From UBA2862 sp045658005 (lineage in GTDB: Bacteria > Bacillota > Clostridia > Christensenellales > Aristaeellaceae): DNA of 64,000 nucleotides. Position 1 is the first letter of the stretch, and each line of letters begins with the position of its first letter. The translations under genes and the position numbers were made by a program. The DNA is taken from assembly GCA_045658005.1 (NCBI GenBank), contig JAZOUD010000125.1, positions 48,245-112,244 of the forward strand, read 5' to 3'. This document shows, piece by piece, positions 1 to 7,920 of the stretch. The notes below the pieces were generated by a model that worked only from the letters and a program-made list of their open reading frames with translations, was not told the origin of the DNA and ran no database searches.

Positions 1-78
1 GTCCAATCAAGGGCATCCGCATAGTCCTTCAGTCGAGTGGAATCGGGGCTGGGGGAGAAGCCGAAGACAGCGGCAGGA

Positions 79-222
79 TTATATATGATACCTCCCACAG
101 CATTTCTTGTATTTCTTCCCGCTTCCACACGGGCAGAGGTCGTTGGGGCCTGGCTTCGGGAATCTATGTTCAATCCTCTGCATCATTTGGATACGTATTT
201 CGCGCCATACGTGTGTTTTCCA
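79..222 (-). pseudogene. SEC-C motif protein, C-terminal remnant
   Basis: Read on the minus strand, the frame closing at 79-81 ends with NDLCPCGSGKKYKKCCGR, a textbook SEC-C zinc-binding tail (CxCx8CC) as found at the C terminus of SecA, YecA-like and other proteins. The same frame meets a stop at 223-225, and no recognisable protein precedes it, so only the last 45 or so codons remain. It lies beside an IS66 remnant and is probably debris of a once larger gene. Which SEC-C family it came from cannot be told. Confidence 0.6.
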
Positions 223-686
223 TTAACAATTTTACCACAGATAGGAAGGCACGGCAACAGCTATTTTCCCGCGCCATCTGCCCAATTCCACCCTTCAAAC
301 CTTGTCTGCTACGCCTGTTGCTATCCAGCCACACTGACGGTAATATGTGCTGTGCGGCGCTTGCTGCATCATAACTTCTTTGAAGGGCAGGTTGGCTACT
401 ATGGATGAGAAAACAATTCACAACAATGAACCTGGCAGCACATTTGACGAACAGAATGAGTCCTAAGGGCTGAGTCTTAAACAGACTTCGAAGAAATCAT
501 ACGTGAAATATAGGAAATTGGAACACAGAAAACGGCTCTCCACGATTCTACAGAAATACCGGAGATTACGCTCATCAAATTCAGCAACTGCCTGAAATGG
601 CCTACGACTCGACAGCCTGTGAGCCTTCCCGGACAGTTAAAGGAACTAAATCACCAGGCTGAAATATAAATAACACATTTAATATA
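223..686. other. Gene-free stretch, decayed DNA
   Basis: About 460 bases lower in GC than the rest of the window, with stops in all frames and no ribosome binding site followed by a plausible gene. Short open stretches exist on both strands, but their translations show no motif or family. It is best read as decayed insertion-sequence or flanking sequence between the SEC-C and IS66 remnants. Confidence 0.5.
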
Positions 687-944
687 ATGAAGATTCACAA
701 AAGCATATATGATTTTTCGTTGCCTACTACAAACAACCTTTCAGAAAGGAATCTGCGTGGTATAAAGACCAAGATGAAAGTAGCTGGACAGTTTGCATCA
801 GTAGAAACTGCAAAACACTTCTCATCGATGAAATCTTATATCACTACATGTCAGAAAAACGGCATAAACGAGATATATGCGCTCATGCGTCTTACAAATG
901 GGAGTCCTATTTCGTTTGCCGATGTCCTATCGCACACAAAGTAA
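687..944 (+). pseudogene. IS66-family transposase, C-terminal fragment
   Basis: The 85-codon reading frame contains TTNNLSERNLRGIKTKMKVA, followed by SYITTCQKNGINEIYALMRL. This matches the C-terminal end of IS66 TnpC transposases, where NNxAERDxR carries the last catalytic Glu of the DDE core. Nothing upstream in any frame resembles the rest of the roughly 500-residue enzyme, so it is a 5'-truncated remnant. No terminal inverted repeat was found. The fragment is far more AT-rich than the neighbouring metabolic genes, consistent with foreign origin. Confidence 0.75.
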
Positions 945-1284
945 AGCTACAGTGTTTTGAATATCATTGACGCCGCCGGTATTAATACAGCTGGCTTATT
1001 TCCCGTGAAAAGTGGTTTCAAACCGTGAATAGTAACGACCCGTCGTACCCTATTTTCATTTATCTGATAAACTTTATTGACGAAATAATGGCTATATTGT
1101 ATAATATCATTTAAGATGCTGATTTGACATCCTGATGTGTAACGAAACAAATCAGGAAACAATGGCGGGTATTGATCGAGAGTAGGAGGGAACAACAATG
1201 AAGAGAATGCTTGACCTGTGTCATTGATTATGCGTCTGTTGTAACATCGCTATATTGGAAATGTTTTTGATGAGGTGAATGATA
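945..1284. other. Intergenic region, promoter and tiny leader ORF
   Basis: No full gene is seen here. The stretch holds the sigma-A type promoter at 1077-1105 and, at 1198-1227, a nine-codon frame (MKRMLDLCH) behind a strong AGGAGGG site. That short frame could be the surviving 5' end of a deleted gene or a leader peptide for the SH3 gene downstream. Confidence 0.4.
1077..1105 (+). promoter_or_regulatory. Promoter upstream of SH3-domain gene
   Basis: TTGACG at 1077-1082 and TATAAT at 1100-1105 are separated by exactly 17 bases, a near-consensus vegetative promoter. It points toward the short frame at 1198 and the secreted SH3 protein at 1285. Confidence 0.65.
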
Positions 1285-1782
1285 GTGAAGAAGCTTTTTG
1301 TCTCAATGCTTTTGATGGCATTTCTGGTGGTTTGCCTGGGTGGTACAGCGCTTGCAGCTACCGTTGTGTTTACAGGTAACAGCAATGTTCGCAGCAGTCC
1401 ATCAATCAACGCAGCGTCACTTGGAGTTGTAAGCGCAGGATCATATCTGGAGTATCTTTATGAAGACAGCACGGACAATCGGGGTGTTATTTGGTATAAG
1501 GTGCGCTATGGTAATATGTCGGGCTGGGTCTCTTCAAAGTATAGTGAAGTCGTGGGAGGATACGAATATATCTATGGAGAGGTGTACGTATACAGTGATT
1601 CGTACGTCCGACAATTACCCAGTCTCAACGGTTCACAACTGGGTGTAGCGCATGCAGGTGCTATCCTCGATTTTCTGGGAGATATATCCACCGATAGCCG
1701 TGGGGTAGATTGGTATCGCGTTGTGTTCGGGAGCGGTACTGGGTGGATTTCGTCCATGTATACGTATTTGGAAGAGGATTAA
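1285..1782 (+). CDS. Secreted protein with two bacterial SH3 domains
   Basis: Starts best at the GTG at 1285 (MKKLFVSMLLMAFLVV...), which lies 7 bases from GAGGTG at 1272-1277; an ATG at 1279 sits too close to that site. The product has about 165 residues. A signal peptide (Lys-Lys, hydrophobic core, cleavage near ALA-AT) is followed by two SH3b repeats, each with the pattern NVRSSPS...LGVV.AG...D.RGV.WY.V..G..GWVSS. SH3b domains usually bind peptidoglycan peptides, so an extracellular wall-binding role is likely. No catalytic domain follows, so the protein may be a wall-targeting or sensing factor. It is more AT-rich than its right-hand neighbours and may be a recent acquisition. Confidence 0.8.
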   Translation: MKKLFVSMLLMAFLVVCLGGTALAATVVFTGNSNVRSSPSINAASLGVVSAGSYLEYLYEDSTDNRGVIWYKVRYGNMSGWVSSKYSEVVGGYEYIYGEVYVYSDSYVRQLPSLNGSQLGVAHAGAILDFLGDISTDSRGVDWYRVVFGSGTGWISSMYTYLEED

Positions 1783-1964
1783 TAGGGCGTGTTTTCAAAA
1801 GTATATAGACGCTGAGTGGGAGCGGGTGCGGCCCTGTTTTCCTGAGCGGCAGCTGGGCGACAAGGGACGCCCAAGGCGGGAAGGCTAGAGTGCGTTTCTA
1901 AATCTGGACCGGACAGATATGATGGCCGTCTGGGGCAACATTCGATTCTTTGAGGGTTGAGCAC

Positions 1965-3485
1965 ATGAAGAAAGTTGAAAAGTGGGGCATGTTTGAAGCC
2001 GCCGTCAACGGGAAATCAGATGGAAATCCTTTTTTGGATTATGGGATCACGGGCACGTTTACAGGTAAACACGAGACGGTGAAGGTCCACGGCTTCTACG
2101 ACGGCGACGGCATGTACCGCGTGCGTTTCATGCCGTCCTTTGAGGGAAAGTATACTTATATCATAGAGGGAAGCGCCGTTGACATGCCGGCAACCGGGGC
2201 CTTTGAAGTCACAGCGCCCACAGGCAACAACCATGGTCCGATGCAGGTGCAGGACGAAACCCTGCTGGCCTATGCCGACGGCACGCCCCATTACTCGCTG
2301 GGCACGACCTGCTATGCCTGGGTGAACCAGAGCATGGAATTGCAGGCGCAGACGCTGGACACGCTGTCGAAGTCGCCCTTCAACAAGATCCGCTTCTGCA
2401 TATTCCCCAAGTTCTATGAGTTCAACAGGAAGGAGCCCATCACGTATCCCTTCGAGCGGGGAAGCGGCGAAGGGCTGGATCCGGCACTTGTTGAGATTCA
2501 GGCCAATCGTACCTACTGGCCGCTGGAGCCGGTGCCGGAGATGGACTACGGCTTCGACTACACCCGGCCCAACGTCGAGCACTTCCGGCGCTTCGACCTG
2601 CGAATCCGGCAGCTGATGGACATGGGCATCGAGGCGGACATCATACTGATGCACCCCTACGACCGCTGGGGCATGAACGAGATGAGCGCCGCGACCTGCG
2701 ACGCCTGCCTCAGATACATGGTCGCCCGCTACAGCGCGTTCCGCAACGTGTGGTGGTCGCTGGCGAACGAATACGACATCATACCCACGAAGACGGCGGA
2801 GGACTGGGAGCGCTACGGCAAATTGATCGCTGAAAGCGATCCCTGTCATCACATGTGCTCCGTGCACAACTGCATCACCTATTACGATTTCTCAAAGCCC
2901 TGGTTGACCCACCAGTCCCTCCAGCGGACTGATTTCTACCGCACCACCGAGTACACCGACGAATTCATCGGGAAGTACCGCAAGCCCGCCGTGTGGGATG
3001 AGATCTGTTATGAGGGCGACATCAGCCTGGGCTGGGGAAACATCACGGCCCAGGAGCTGGTGCGCCGCTTCTGGGAGGCGTTCCTGCGGGGCGGCCACGC
3101 CGGGCACGGGGAGACGTATCTGGATGAGAACGACATACTGTGGTGGTCCCACGGCGGTATCCTGAAGGGCGACAGCGCGCCGAGAATAGCGTTCCTGAAA
3201 GGGATACTGGAGGAAACGCCCGGACGCGGCCTGCGCAAAACCGAGGGCATCTTCGACGAGGTGGTGGGCTGCGCCGTGGACGCGCCGGAGGACTACCGGA
3301 TCCACTACCTCGGCATCTGCCAGCCGAAGTACCGCATGCTTGTACTGCCCGAGGACGGCGACTTCGAGGTGGAGATCATCGACACCTGGAACATGGCGGT
3401 CACTTCCGCGGGCCTTCATCGCGGCGCGACTCGGATCGAGCTGCCGGGCAATCAGTACATGGCGATTCGCGTGAGGAGGGTGTAA
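1965..3485 (+). CDS. Apiosidase-like glycoside hydrolase (DUF5060-DUF4038-DUF5605 type)
   Basis: The ATG at 1965 has TGAGGG upstream at 1951-1956; an in-frame TTG at 1950 is less likely. The product is 506 residues without a signal peptide. It has an N-terminal beta-sandwich (about 1-75, DUF5060-like), a TIM barrel resembling DUF4038/GH140-type enzymes (about 80-420), and a C-terminal beta domain (DUF5605-like) ending in GNQYMAIRVRRV. Probable catalytic acids are the Glu in WWSLANEYD near residue 269 and the Glu in KPAVWDEICYEG near 346. Such enzymes act on plant cell-wall side-chain sugars. A cytosolic location implies that imported oligosaccharides are the substrate. The exact specificity cannot be read from sequence. 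Confidence 0.8.
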   Translation: MKKVEKWGMFEAAVNGKSDGNPFLDYGITGTFTGKHETVKVHGFYDGDGMYRVRFMPSFEGKYTYIIEGSAVDMPATGAFEVTAPTGNNHGPMQVQDETLLAYADGTPHYSLGTTCYAWVNQSMELQAQTLDTLSKSPFNKIRFCIFPKFYEFNRKEPITYPFERGSGEGLDPALVEIQANRTYWPLEPVPEMDYGFDYTRPNVEHFRRFDLRIRQLMDMGIEADIILMHPYDRWGMNEMSAATCDACLRYMVARYSAFRNVWWSLANEYDIIPTKTAEDWERYGKLIAESDPCHHMCSVHNCITYYDFSKPWLTHQSLQRTDFYRTTEYTDEFIGKYRKPAVWDEICYEGDISLGWGNITAQELVRRFWEAFLRGGHAGHGETYLDENDILWWSHGGILKGDSAPRIAFLKGILEETPGRGLRKTEGIFDEVVGCAVDAPEDYRIHYLGICQPKYRMLVLPEDGDFEVEIIDTWNMAVTSAGLHRGATRIELPGNQYMAIRVRRV

Positions 3486-3487
3486 GC

Positions 3488-3764
3488 ATAAACAGGAACC
3501 CCATATTGGACATCAAGATAGAGGCCAACGGCCCCGCAGTGTACATGGCCGGCGAAAACGGCGAGGTGCTGTAACTGCAGCGCAGCTTCCAGCCTGATCC
3601 CCTTCAAGGGGAGCGTGGACAGCGAGATATTCAGGGACATCGTGGAGCCCTGCGGCGTGGACACCCAGATGGTGAACGCGGCGTATGTGCGGCACATGTC
3701 CGCGAGGTACATGCTCACCGGCGCGATGGTCACCTCCTTCGCCCCGGCACTGCCCGAAATGTAA
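3488..3764 (+). pseudogene. DUF3237-family protein, frameshifted and start-less
   Basis: Directly after the glycosidase, a GGAGGG site at 3476-3481 precedes ATA (3488-3490) where an ATG would be expected. Translation from there (NPILDIKIEANGPAVYMAGE) stops at 3572. The homology then resumes in another frame with IPFKGSVDSEIFRDIVEPCG, VDTQMVNAAYVRHMSARYML, ending at 3764. The two halves match the DUF3237 beta-barrel pattern (PF.G.....F.G.I.PGGVDTQ...G...LSARY.L.G). A lost start codon, an internal stop and a missing C-terminal section mark it as decayed. It probably once formed an operon with the glycosidase. Confidence 0.6.
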
Positions 3765-3779
3765 AGATTTATAGAGTAC

Positions 3780-3827
3780 TTGACAAGTGACCTTTCGTTC
3801 ACTATAATATGCGAACGAAAGGTCACT
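3780..3827 (+). promoter_or_regulatory. Promoter with perfect TetR-type operator
   Basis: TTGACA (3780-3785) and TATAAT (3803-3808) are 17 bases apart, a consensus promoter. Two 15-base arms, 3786-3800 (AGTGACCTTTCGTTC) and 3813-3827 (GAACGAAAGGTCACT), form a perfect inverted repeat around the -10 box with a 12-base centre. Binding there would block transcription of the downstream MATE fusion gene. Such palindromes are typical of autoregulated TetR repressors. Confidence 0.8.
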
Positions 3828-3848
3828 GCTTTTGAGCGGAGGGTTATC

Positions 3849-5387
3849 ATGGCAAAGGATACAAGGGAGAGAATACTCGAATCGGCCCTTCAAGTGCCTT
3901 CACAGGACGACTATGGGGGCAGGAAGAGATACTATGGCAGCCTGTCCTTTTACAGGCAGGCGTTGATGATCGGCGTTCCCGTGATGCTGCAATCGCTGAT
4001 CCAGTCCCTGGTCTCCCTGGTGGACAACTTCATGGTGGCGGGGCTGGGGGACGTGAAGATGTCCGGCGTGAGCGTGGCGGGCCAGATCCTGTTTGTGTTC
4101 ATGGTGCTGTCCAACGCCATCTGCGCGGCGGGTGGCATCTACATGACCCAGTTTTCCGGGGCGAAGGACCGGGCGGGCATGCGCCAGGCGCTGCGGTTCA
4201 AGTTTTACCTGATCGGAGCCTTTATCGCTCTCTACCTGCTGGTGTGCTTTATGTTCCCAAGGCAGATCCTCAGCCTGATGGTGATCGGCAATGCCGAGGC
4301 GGAGGCGATACTGGACGCGGGCGAGGCCTACATGCGGCTCATGGGCTTCATGGGCGTGCCCTTCTGCGTTTCCGTGGTGCTGGCCACCTCCATGCGGGAG
4401 ATCGGCCAGGTGCGGGTGCCCCTGGTGATCTCCGTCATCGGCACGCTGGTGAACACGGGCCTGAACTGGGTGCTGATCTACGGCAACCTGGGCGCGCCAC
4501 GACTGGAGGTGCGCGGCGCGGCCTACGCGACGCTGATTGCCCGTTTCATCGAAATGGCGCTTTACATTCTCTATGTCCTGCGCAATCCCCAGCCCTTCCT
4601 GGGCGGGCAAGGCAGCTTTGCCAAAGGCAAAGCTGGTCTGACAAAAAGGTCAGACTGCCACGCCTCAAATCAGGAATTTGAGGCGCGGCACCGAGGGGAG
4701 AAGCTGCGCACGGACTGGAGGCTGTTCGGCGACATCCTGCGGCGAGGGTGGTTGATGCTGTTCTCCGAGGTGCTGTGGGTCATCTCCGAAACCGTCACCA
4801 CCGCCGTGTATAACGGGCGGGGCGGCGCGGACGTGGTCTCGGGCATGTCGGCGGGCTGGGCCATCGTAAACCTGCTGTTCGTATCCTTCAGCGGCATCAA
4901 CACGGCCACCTCCGTCATCATCGGCAAGACGCTGGGGAAGGGGCAGCTGGACGAGGCGCGGAGGCAGAGCCGGTGGATGTTGTCCGCCGCTGTGGTGTTC
5001 GGGCTGTTCATGACCCTGATGGGCGCGTTGGTGACGCTGCTGACGCCGCTGGTGTTCGGCCATCTTTCCCCGGTGGCCCAGGGCATCTGTCGGGATTTGG
5101 TGCTGCTGGTATCCTTGTATATGCCCCTGTGGGTCTACAGCAACGTGCAGTTTTCCATTGCCCGCGCGGGAGGCGACACGGCCATGGGCGCGGTGGTGGA
5201 CGGCTGCGTGACGGTGGCGGTGGTCATTCCCGGCCTGCTGCTTCTGGCGCGGCTGACCGACTGGGGGCCGGTTCTGATGTACGGTGTATTGAAGCTGACG
5301 GACATCGTCAAGATCACCGTCGCCCACCTGTGGCTGAAAAACGAGAAGTGGGTGAAGAACCTGACGGTGCAGGCGGCATCTATGTGA
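3849..5387 (+). CDS. MATE efflux transporter fused to a TetR N-terminal stub
   Basis: The ATG at 3849 follows GGAGGG at 3838-3843. The first 15 residues (MAKDTRERILESALQ) are the start of a TetR-family repressor; from about residue 25 the protein is a MATE exporter (YRQALMIGVPVMLQSLIQSL) with two six-helix halves. The whole is 512 residues and open throughout. MATE proteins export drugs or metabolites using Na+ or H+ gradients. The chimera looks like the product of an in-frame deletion between a repressor gene and the transporter gene behind it. Residues of about 255-281, in the loop between the halves, are encoded by a palindromic repeat (4613-4690). Whether the altered N terminus and loop are tolerated is unknown. 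Confidence 0.85.
   Translation: MAKDTRERILESALQVPSQDDYGGRKRYYGSLSFYRQALMIGVPVMLQSLIQSLVSLVDNFMVAGLGDVKMSGVSVAGQILFVFMVLSNAICAAGGIYMTQFSGAKDRAGMRQALRFKFYLIGAFIALYLLVCFMFPRQILSLMVIGNAEAEAILDAGEAYMRLMGFMGVPFCVSVVLATSMREIGQVRVPLVISVIGTLVNTGLNWVLIYGNLGAPRLEVRGAAYATLIARFIEMALYILYVLRNPQPFLGGQGSFAKGKAGLTKRSDCHASNQEFEARHRGEKLRTDWRLFGDILRRGWLMLFSEVLWVISETVTTAVYNGRGGADVVSGMSAGWAIVNLLFVSFSGINTATSVIIGKTLGKGQLDEARRQSRWMLSAAVVFGLFMTLMGALVTLLTPLVFGHLSPVAQGICRDLVLLVSLYMPLWVYSNVQFSIARAGGDTAMGAVVDGCVTVAVVIPGLLLLARLTDWGPVLMYGVLKLTDIVKITVAHLWLKNEKWVKNLTVQAASM
4613..4690. repeat. Three tandem hairpins inserted in the MATE gene
   Basis: Three consecutive inverted repeats: 4613-4622 with 4626-4635 (10/10), 4636-4642 with 4649-4655 (7/7), and 4656-4670 with 4676-4690 (14/15). 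The block keeps the reading frame and adds about 26 polar residues (for example KAGLTKRSDCHASNQEFEAR) to the cytosolic loop between the MATE halves. It behaves like a palindromic element that tolerates insertion in coding sequence. Confidence 0.7.
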
Positions 5388-5647
5388 TTTCAGAACCGGA
5401 CCAGCTTGACCTGTTGCCGAAGGGCGCGATGCGAATCCTGGTCAGCGCGGATTTGGATGCGATCAAGGCCCGATTCAGGGCCAGAATGCATGGTGTTCTG
5501 CCCGTGCCGGTCGAATGGATGCTTGAAAGCAAACATGGCATGTTTGATCATTGCGCTTATGATTACCGGTACGACGGCGTCAACGGCGATGCGGCTGCGC
5601 TGTGCGAGCAGCTGAGGAGAATTGGCAGCAATACCGATGAGAAATAA
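5384..5647 (+). CDS. Small hypothetical protein coupled to the MATE gene
   Basis: A GTG at 5384 overlaps the MATE stop as GTGA, a typical translational coupling arrangement. It opens an 87-residue frame with a coding-like composition (LLPKGAMRILVSADLDAIKA ... VEWMLESKHGMFDHCAYDYR). There is no signal peptide, membrane segment or family motif that I recognise. A distal start at the ATG of MRILVSADL is also possible. The frame could be a real small cytosolic protein or the surviving 3' end of a larger gene. Confidence 0.4.
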   Translation: MISEPDQLDLLPKGAMRILVSADLDAIKARFRARMHGVLPVPVEWMLESKHGMFDHCAYDYRYDGVNGDAAALCEQLRRIGSNTDEK

Positions 5648-5661
5648 TGGGAGGAATACCT

Positions 5662-6435
5662 GTGAAAGCGTATATCGCATACTGTGGGCTGGACTGCGAG
5701 GTCTGCGAGGCCCGAATCGCGACGGCGAATCACGACGACGTGTTGCGCCGCAAGGTTGCCAGGGAATGGTCTGAACTGAATGGCGTGGAGATCACCCCTG
5801 ACATGATCCACTGCGCTGGCTGCCGGATCGACGGAGTTAAGACGCCCTACTGTGATTCACTCTGTCCGATCCGTCAATGCGCCTTCGCAAGAGGCGTCGA
5901 GACCTGCGGGAGCTGTGACGGGATGGAATCCTGTGAAAAGCTCGGTCCAATTCTTAAGAACAGTGCGGACGCCAACTGGAATTTGCGCGGATATGTCCTC
6001 GCCTCCCTGCGGGACCGGCCGGAACTGCTGGAACGGGCGGCGGCATGGTTCCACGCAAAGTGGGGCGTTCCAAAGCAGGCCTATCAGGAGCGCATGATGG
6101 AGTATATAAGCGGCTCAACGGAGTACGGCTGGTACCTGTGCCTGGACGGTGACTGCATCGTTGGCGGACTGGGGGTCATCGACAACGACTTTCACGACCG
6201 CCCTGACCTTGCGCCGAACGTATGCGCCGTCTACACGGAGGAAGCCTTTCGGGGACGAGGTATCGCGGGACGTCTGTTGAATACGGCGGTGGAAGACATG
6301 CGCACAAAGGGCATAACACCGCTGTACCTCGTCAGCGACCACATTGGATTCTATGAGCGCTATGGCTGGGAATACCTGTGCATGGTCCATGAGGACGGCA
6401 CGCAAAGGCAGACTCGGATGTATGTACACCGTTGA
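5662..6435 (+). CDS. DUF3795 domain fused to a GNAT N-acetyltransferase
   Basis: GTG at 5662 is chosen because GGGAGGA (5649-5655) lies 6 bases upstream; an ATG at 5647 overlaps that site. The 257-residue product starts with a cysteine-rich DUF3795 module (YIAYCGLDCEVCEARIA ... CAGCRIDG ... CGSCDGMESC), a probable zinc or Fe-S binding fold, to about residue 110. From about residue 118 a GNAT acetyltransferase follows (AAAWFHAKWGVPKQAY ... VYTEEAFRGRGIAGRLLN ... LYLVSDHIGFYERYGWEYL), with the acetyl-CoA loop in FRGRGIAGRLL. The two domains are more often separate genes, so the fusion may have arisen by loss of the intervening stop. The substrate is unknown. Confidence 0.75.
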   Translation: MKAYIAYCGLDCEVCEARIATANHDDVLRRKVAREWSELNGVEITPDMIHCAGCRIDGVKTPYCDSLCPIRQCAFARGVETCGSCDGMESCEKLGPILKNSADANWNLRGYVLASLRDRPELLERAAAWFHAKWGVPKQAYQERMMEYISGSTEYGWYLCLDGDCIVGGLGVIDNDFHDRPDLAPNVCAVYTEEAFRGRGIAGRLLNTAVEDMRTKGITPLYLVSDHIGFYERYGWEYLCMVHEDGTQRQTRMYVHR

Positions 6436-6477
6436 TCGAATGAAAGGAGAAGACCAGATGGGTAGTAGGTGAGTAAT

Positions 6478-6649
6478 ATGGAATACAACCTGGAACGATT
6501 CAAAAGCGCGCAAGCTTCGTTCCTGCATGACGCTGTTCGATGCAGTGAGTGATGACGGTTCTGTATTTCAGAGAGTCCTGGAAGGCTATTATCGCGGTGA
6601 AAAGGATGAGCGGACGCTGGAATTGTTGAAAAACGATACATCAGGATAA
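6478..6649 (+). pseudogene. DUF1810-family protein, internally deleted
   Basis: The ATG at 6478 begins MEYNLERFKSAQA, the conserved start of DUF1810 proteins (LxRFxxAQ). After about 14 codons the homology switches frame to KARKLRSCMTLFDAVSDDGS and VFQRVLEGYYRGEKDERTLE, the conserved C-terminal end, stopping at 6649. The central two thirds, including the usual HWxWFxFPQ motif, are missing. This is a clean internal deletion plus frameshift, so no function is expected. Confidence 0.7.
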
Positions 6650-6696
6650 CATCGTGGATAATACCCTCAATCTGGCAGGCAGGGAGGATGCGGCAC

Positions 6697-7920
6697 ATGG
6701 CTTACAGCGAACTAATCAAGAATTTTGGCAGGATCCGGGCCTACATGCGCTCCTTCTACGTCTATGGTTTTCGGCGGCGGGACGAATTTGATCAGAAGAG
6801 CGCCCGGGGCTATGACGATGAACGCCGCAGGGTGGAGAGCTGGCTGGGGGACTACATGACTTTTCGGCAGGATGGGGCGGGGCGACGCTTCTTCCTGTCG
6901 GTGGACAGCCGCGCCGTTCCCCATAATCCGCTCTACCGGGCGTTTCGGGCCAAGAGCTTCACCGACCGGGACATCATGCTGCACTTTCACCTGATGGATA
7001 TTCTTGCCGCCTCGGTGGATATGCCCATCTTTGACATCATGGAAACGCTGTCGGAGCGCCTGAACACCTTCGCGCTGGCGGAATATCCGGATGAATCCAC
7101 CGTGCGCCGCAAGCTCGCTGAGCTCGAGAAGCTGGGGCTGGTCAGGAAGGAGAAAAAGGGCAGGGAGACCCGGTACAGCCGGGCGGGGGACGGCGTAAAC
7201 CTGGAAAGCTGGCGGGAAGCCATCGACTTCTTTTCCGAGGCCGCGCCGCTGGGTGTGGTCGGGGATTTCTGCCGGGACAAGCTGGAGGAGAAGCCTTCCC
7301 TGTTTCGGTTCAAGCATCATTACATACTGAATGCCCTGGACGGCGAGGTCGTGCTGGCGCTGCTCGGAATCATCGGAGAGGGACGGGAAGCCATGCTGAC
7401 GATGAAGCGCCGCCGCGTCACCGTGACCCCACTGAAGCTGTACGTCAGCGTGCAGACCGGGCGGCAGTACATTTTGGCCTGGTCACCCTGGGCCCGGGAT
7501 TTCAGCTTCTTCCGGCTGGACGCCATCGACGCCGTGAAGCCGGGGGAGGCGGCGAAGCTGCCGACAGACGTGGACGAACGCCTGAAGGTCTTCATGGGCC
7601 GGGTCTGGGGCGTGGCCCATAACCGGAGCGAAGCGACGACCCGCCTGGAAATGACGGTGTTCGCGGACGACGGCGAGGACCACATTCCCCGCCGCCTGGA
7701 ACGGGAGAAGCGCTGCGGCCGGGTGGAACAGCTGGACGACCGTCACTGGCGCTTCACCGCCGACGTGTACGACGCGCTGGAGATGCTGCCCTGGCTGCGC
7801 ACCTTCACCGGGCGAATTGTGGAACTGAAGTGCGACGATTCCCGGGTGACGGAGCGCTTCTACGGGGACCTCGCCGCCATGGCGGCACTGTACGGAGGTG
7901 ACGGCGATGCTGTTTCATGA
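6697..7920 (+). CDS. WYL-domain transcriptional regulator
   Basis: The ATG at 6697 lies 10 bases after GGGAGG (6681-6686); an ATG at 6688 touches the site. The product is 407 residues. A helix-turn-helix-like region around residues 110-165 (DESTVRRKLAELEKLGLVRK) is followed by a WYL fold with YVSVQTGRQYILAWSP near residue 248, then a WCX-like C-terminal extension with RLEMTVFADD. WYL domains bind nucleic acid or nucleotide ligands and control many stress and defence loci. Its gene overlaps the next WYL gene, and both precede rtcB, which suggests control of RNA repair. Whether it activates or represses is not evident. Confidence 0.8.
   Translation: MAYSELIKNFGRIRAYMRSFYVYGFRRRDEFDQKSARGYDDERRRVESWLGDYMTFRQDGAGRRFFLSVDSRAVPHNPLYRAFRAKSFTDRDIMLHFHLMDILAASVDMPIFDIMETLSERLNTFALAEYPDESTVRRKLAELEKLGLVRKEKKGRETRYSRAGDGVNLESWREAIDFFSEAAPLGVVGDFCRDKLEEKPSLFRFKHHYILNALDGEVVLALLGIIGEGREAMLTMKRRRVTVTPLKLYVSVQTGRQYILAWSPWARDFSFFRLDAIDAVKPGEAAKLPTDVDERLKVFMGRVWGVAHNRSEATTRLEMTVFADDGEDHIPRRLEREKRCGRVEQLDDRHWRFTADVYDALEMLPWLRTFTGRIVELKCDDSRVTERFYGDLAAMAALYGGDGDAVS

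Noticed and set aside
37..408. Plus-strand open frame at the window start
   Set aside because: It lies opposite the SEC-C motif, and its translation has no recognised features.
947..1198. Minus-strand open frame in the intergenic region
   Set aside because: It has no ribosome binding site or motif and overlaps a consensus plus-strand promoter.
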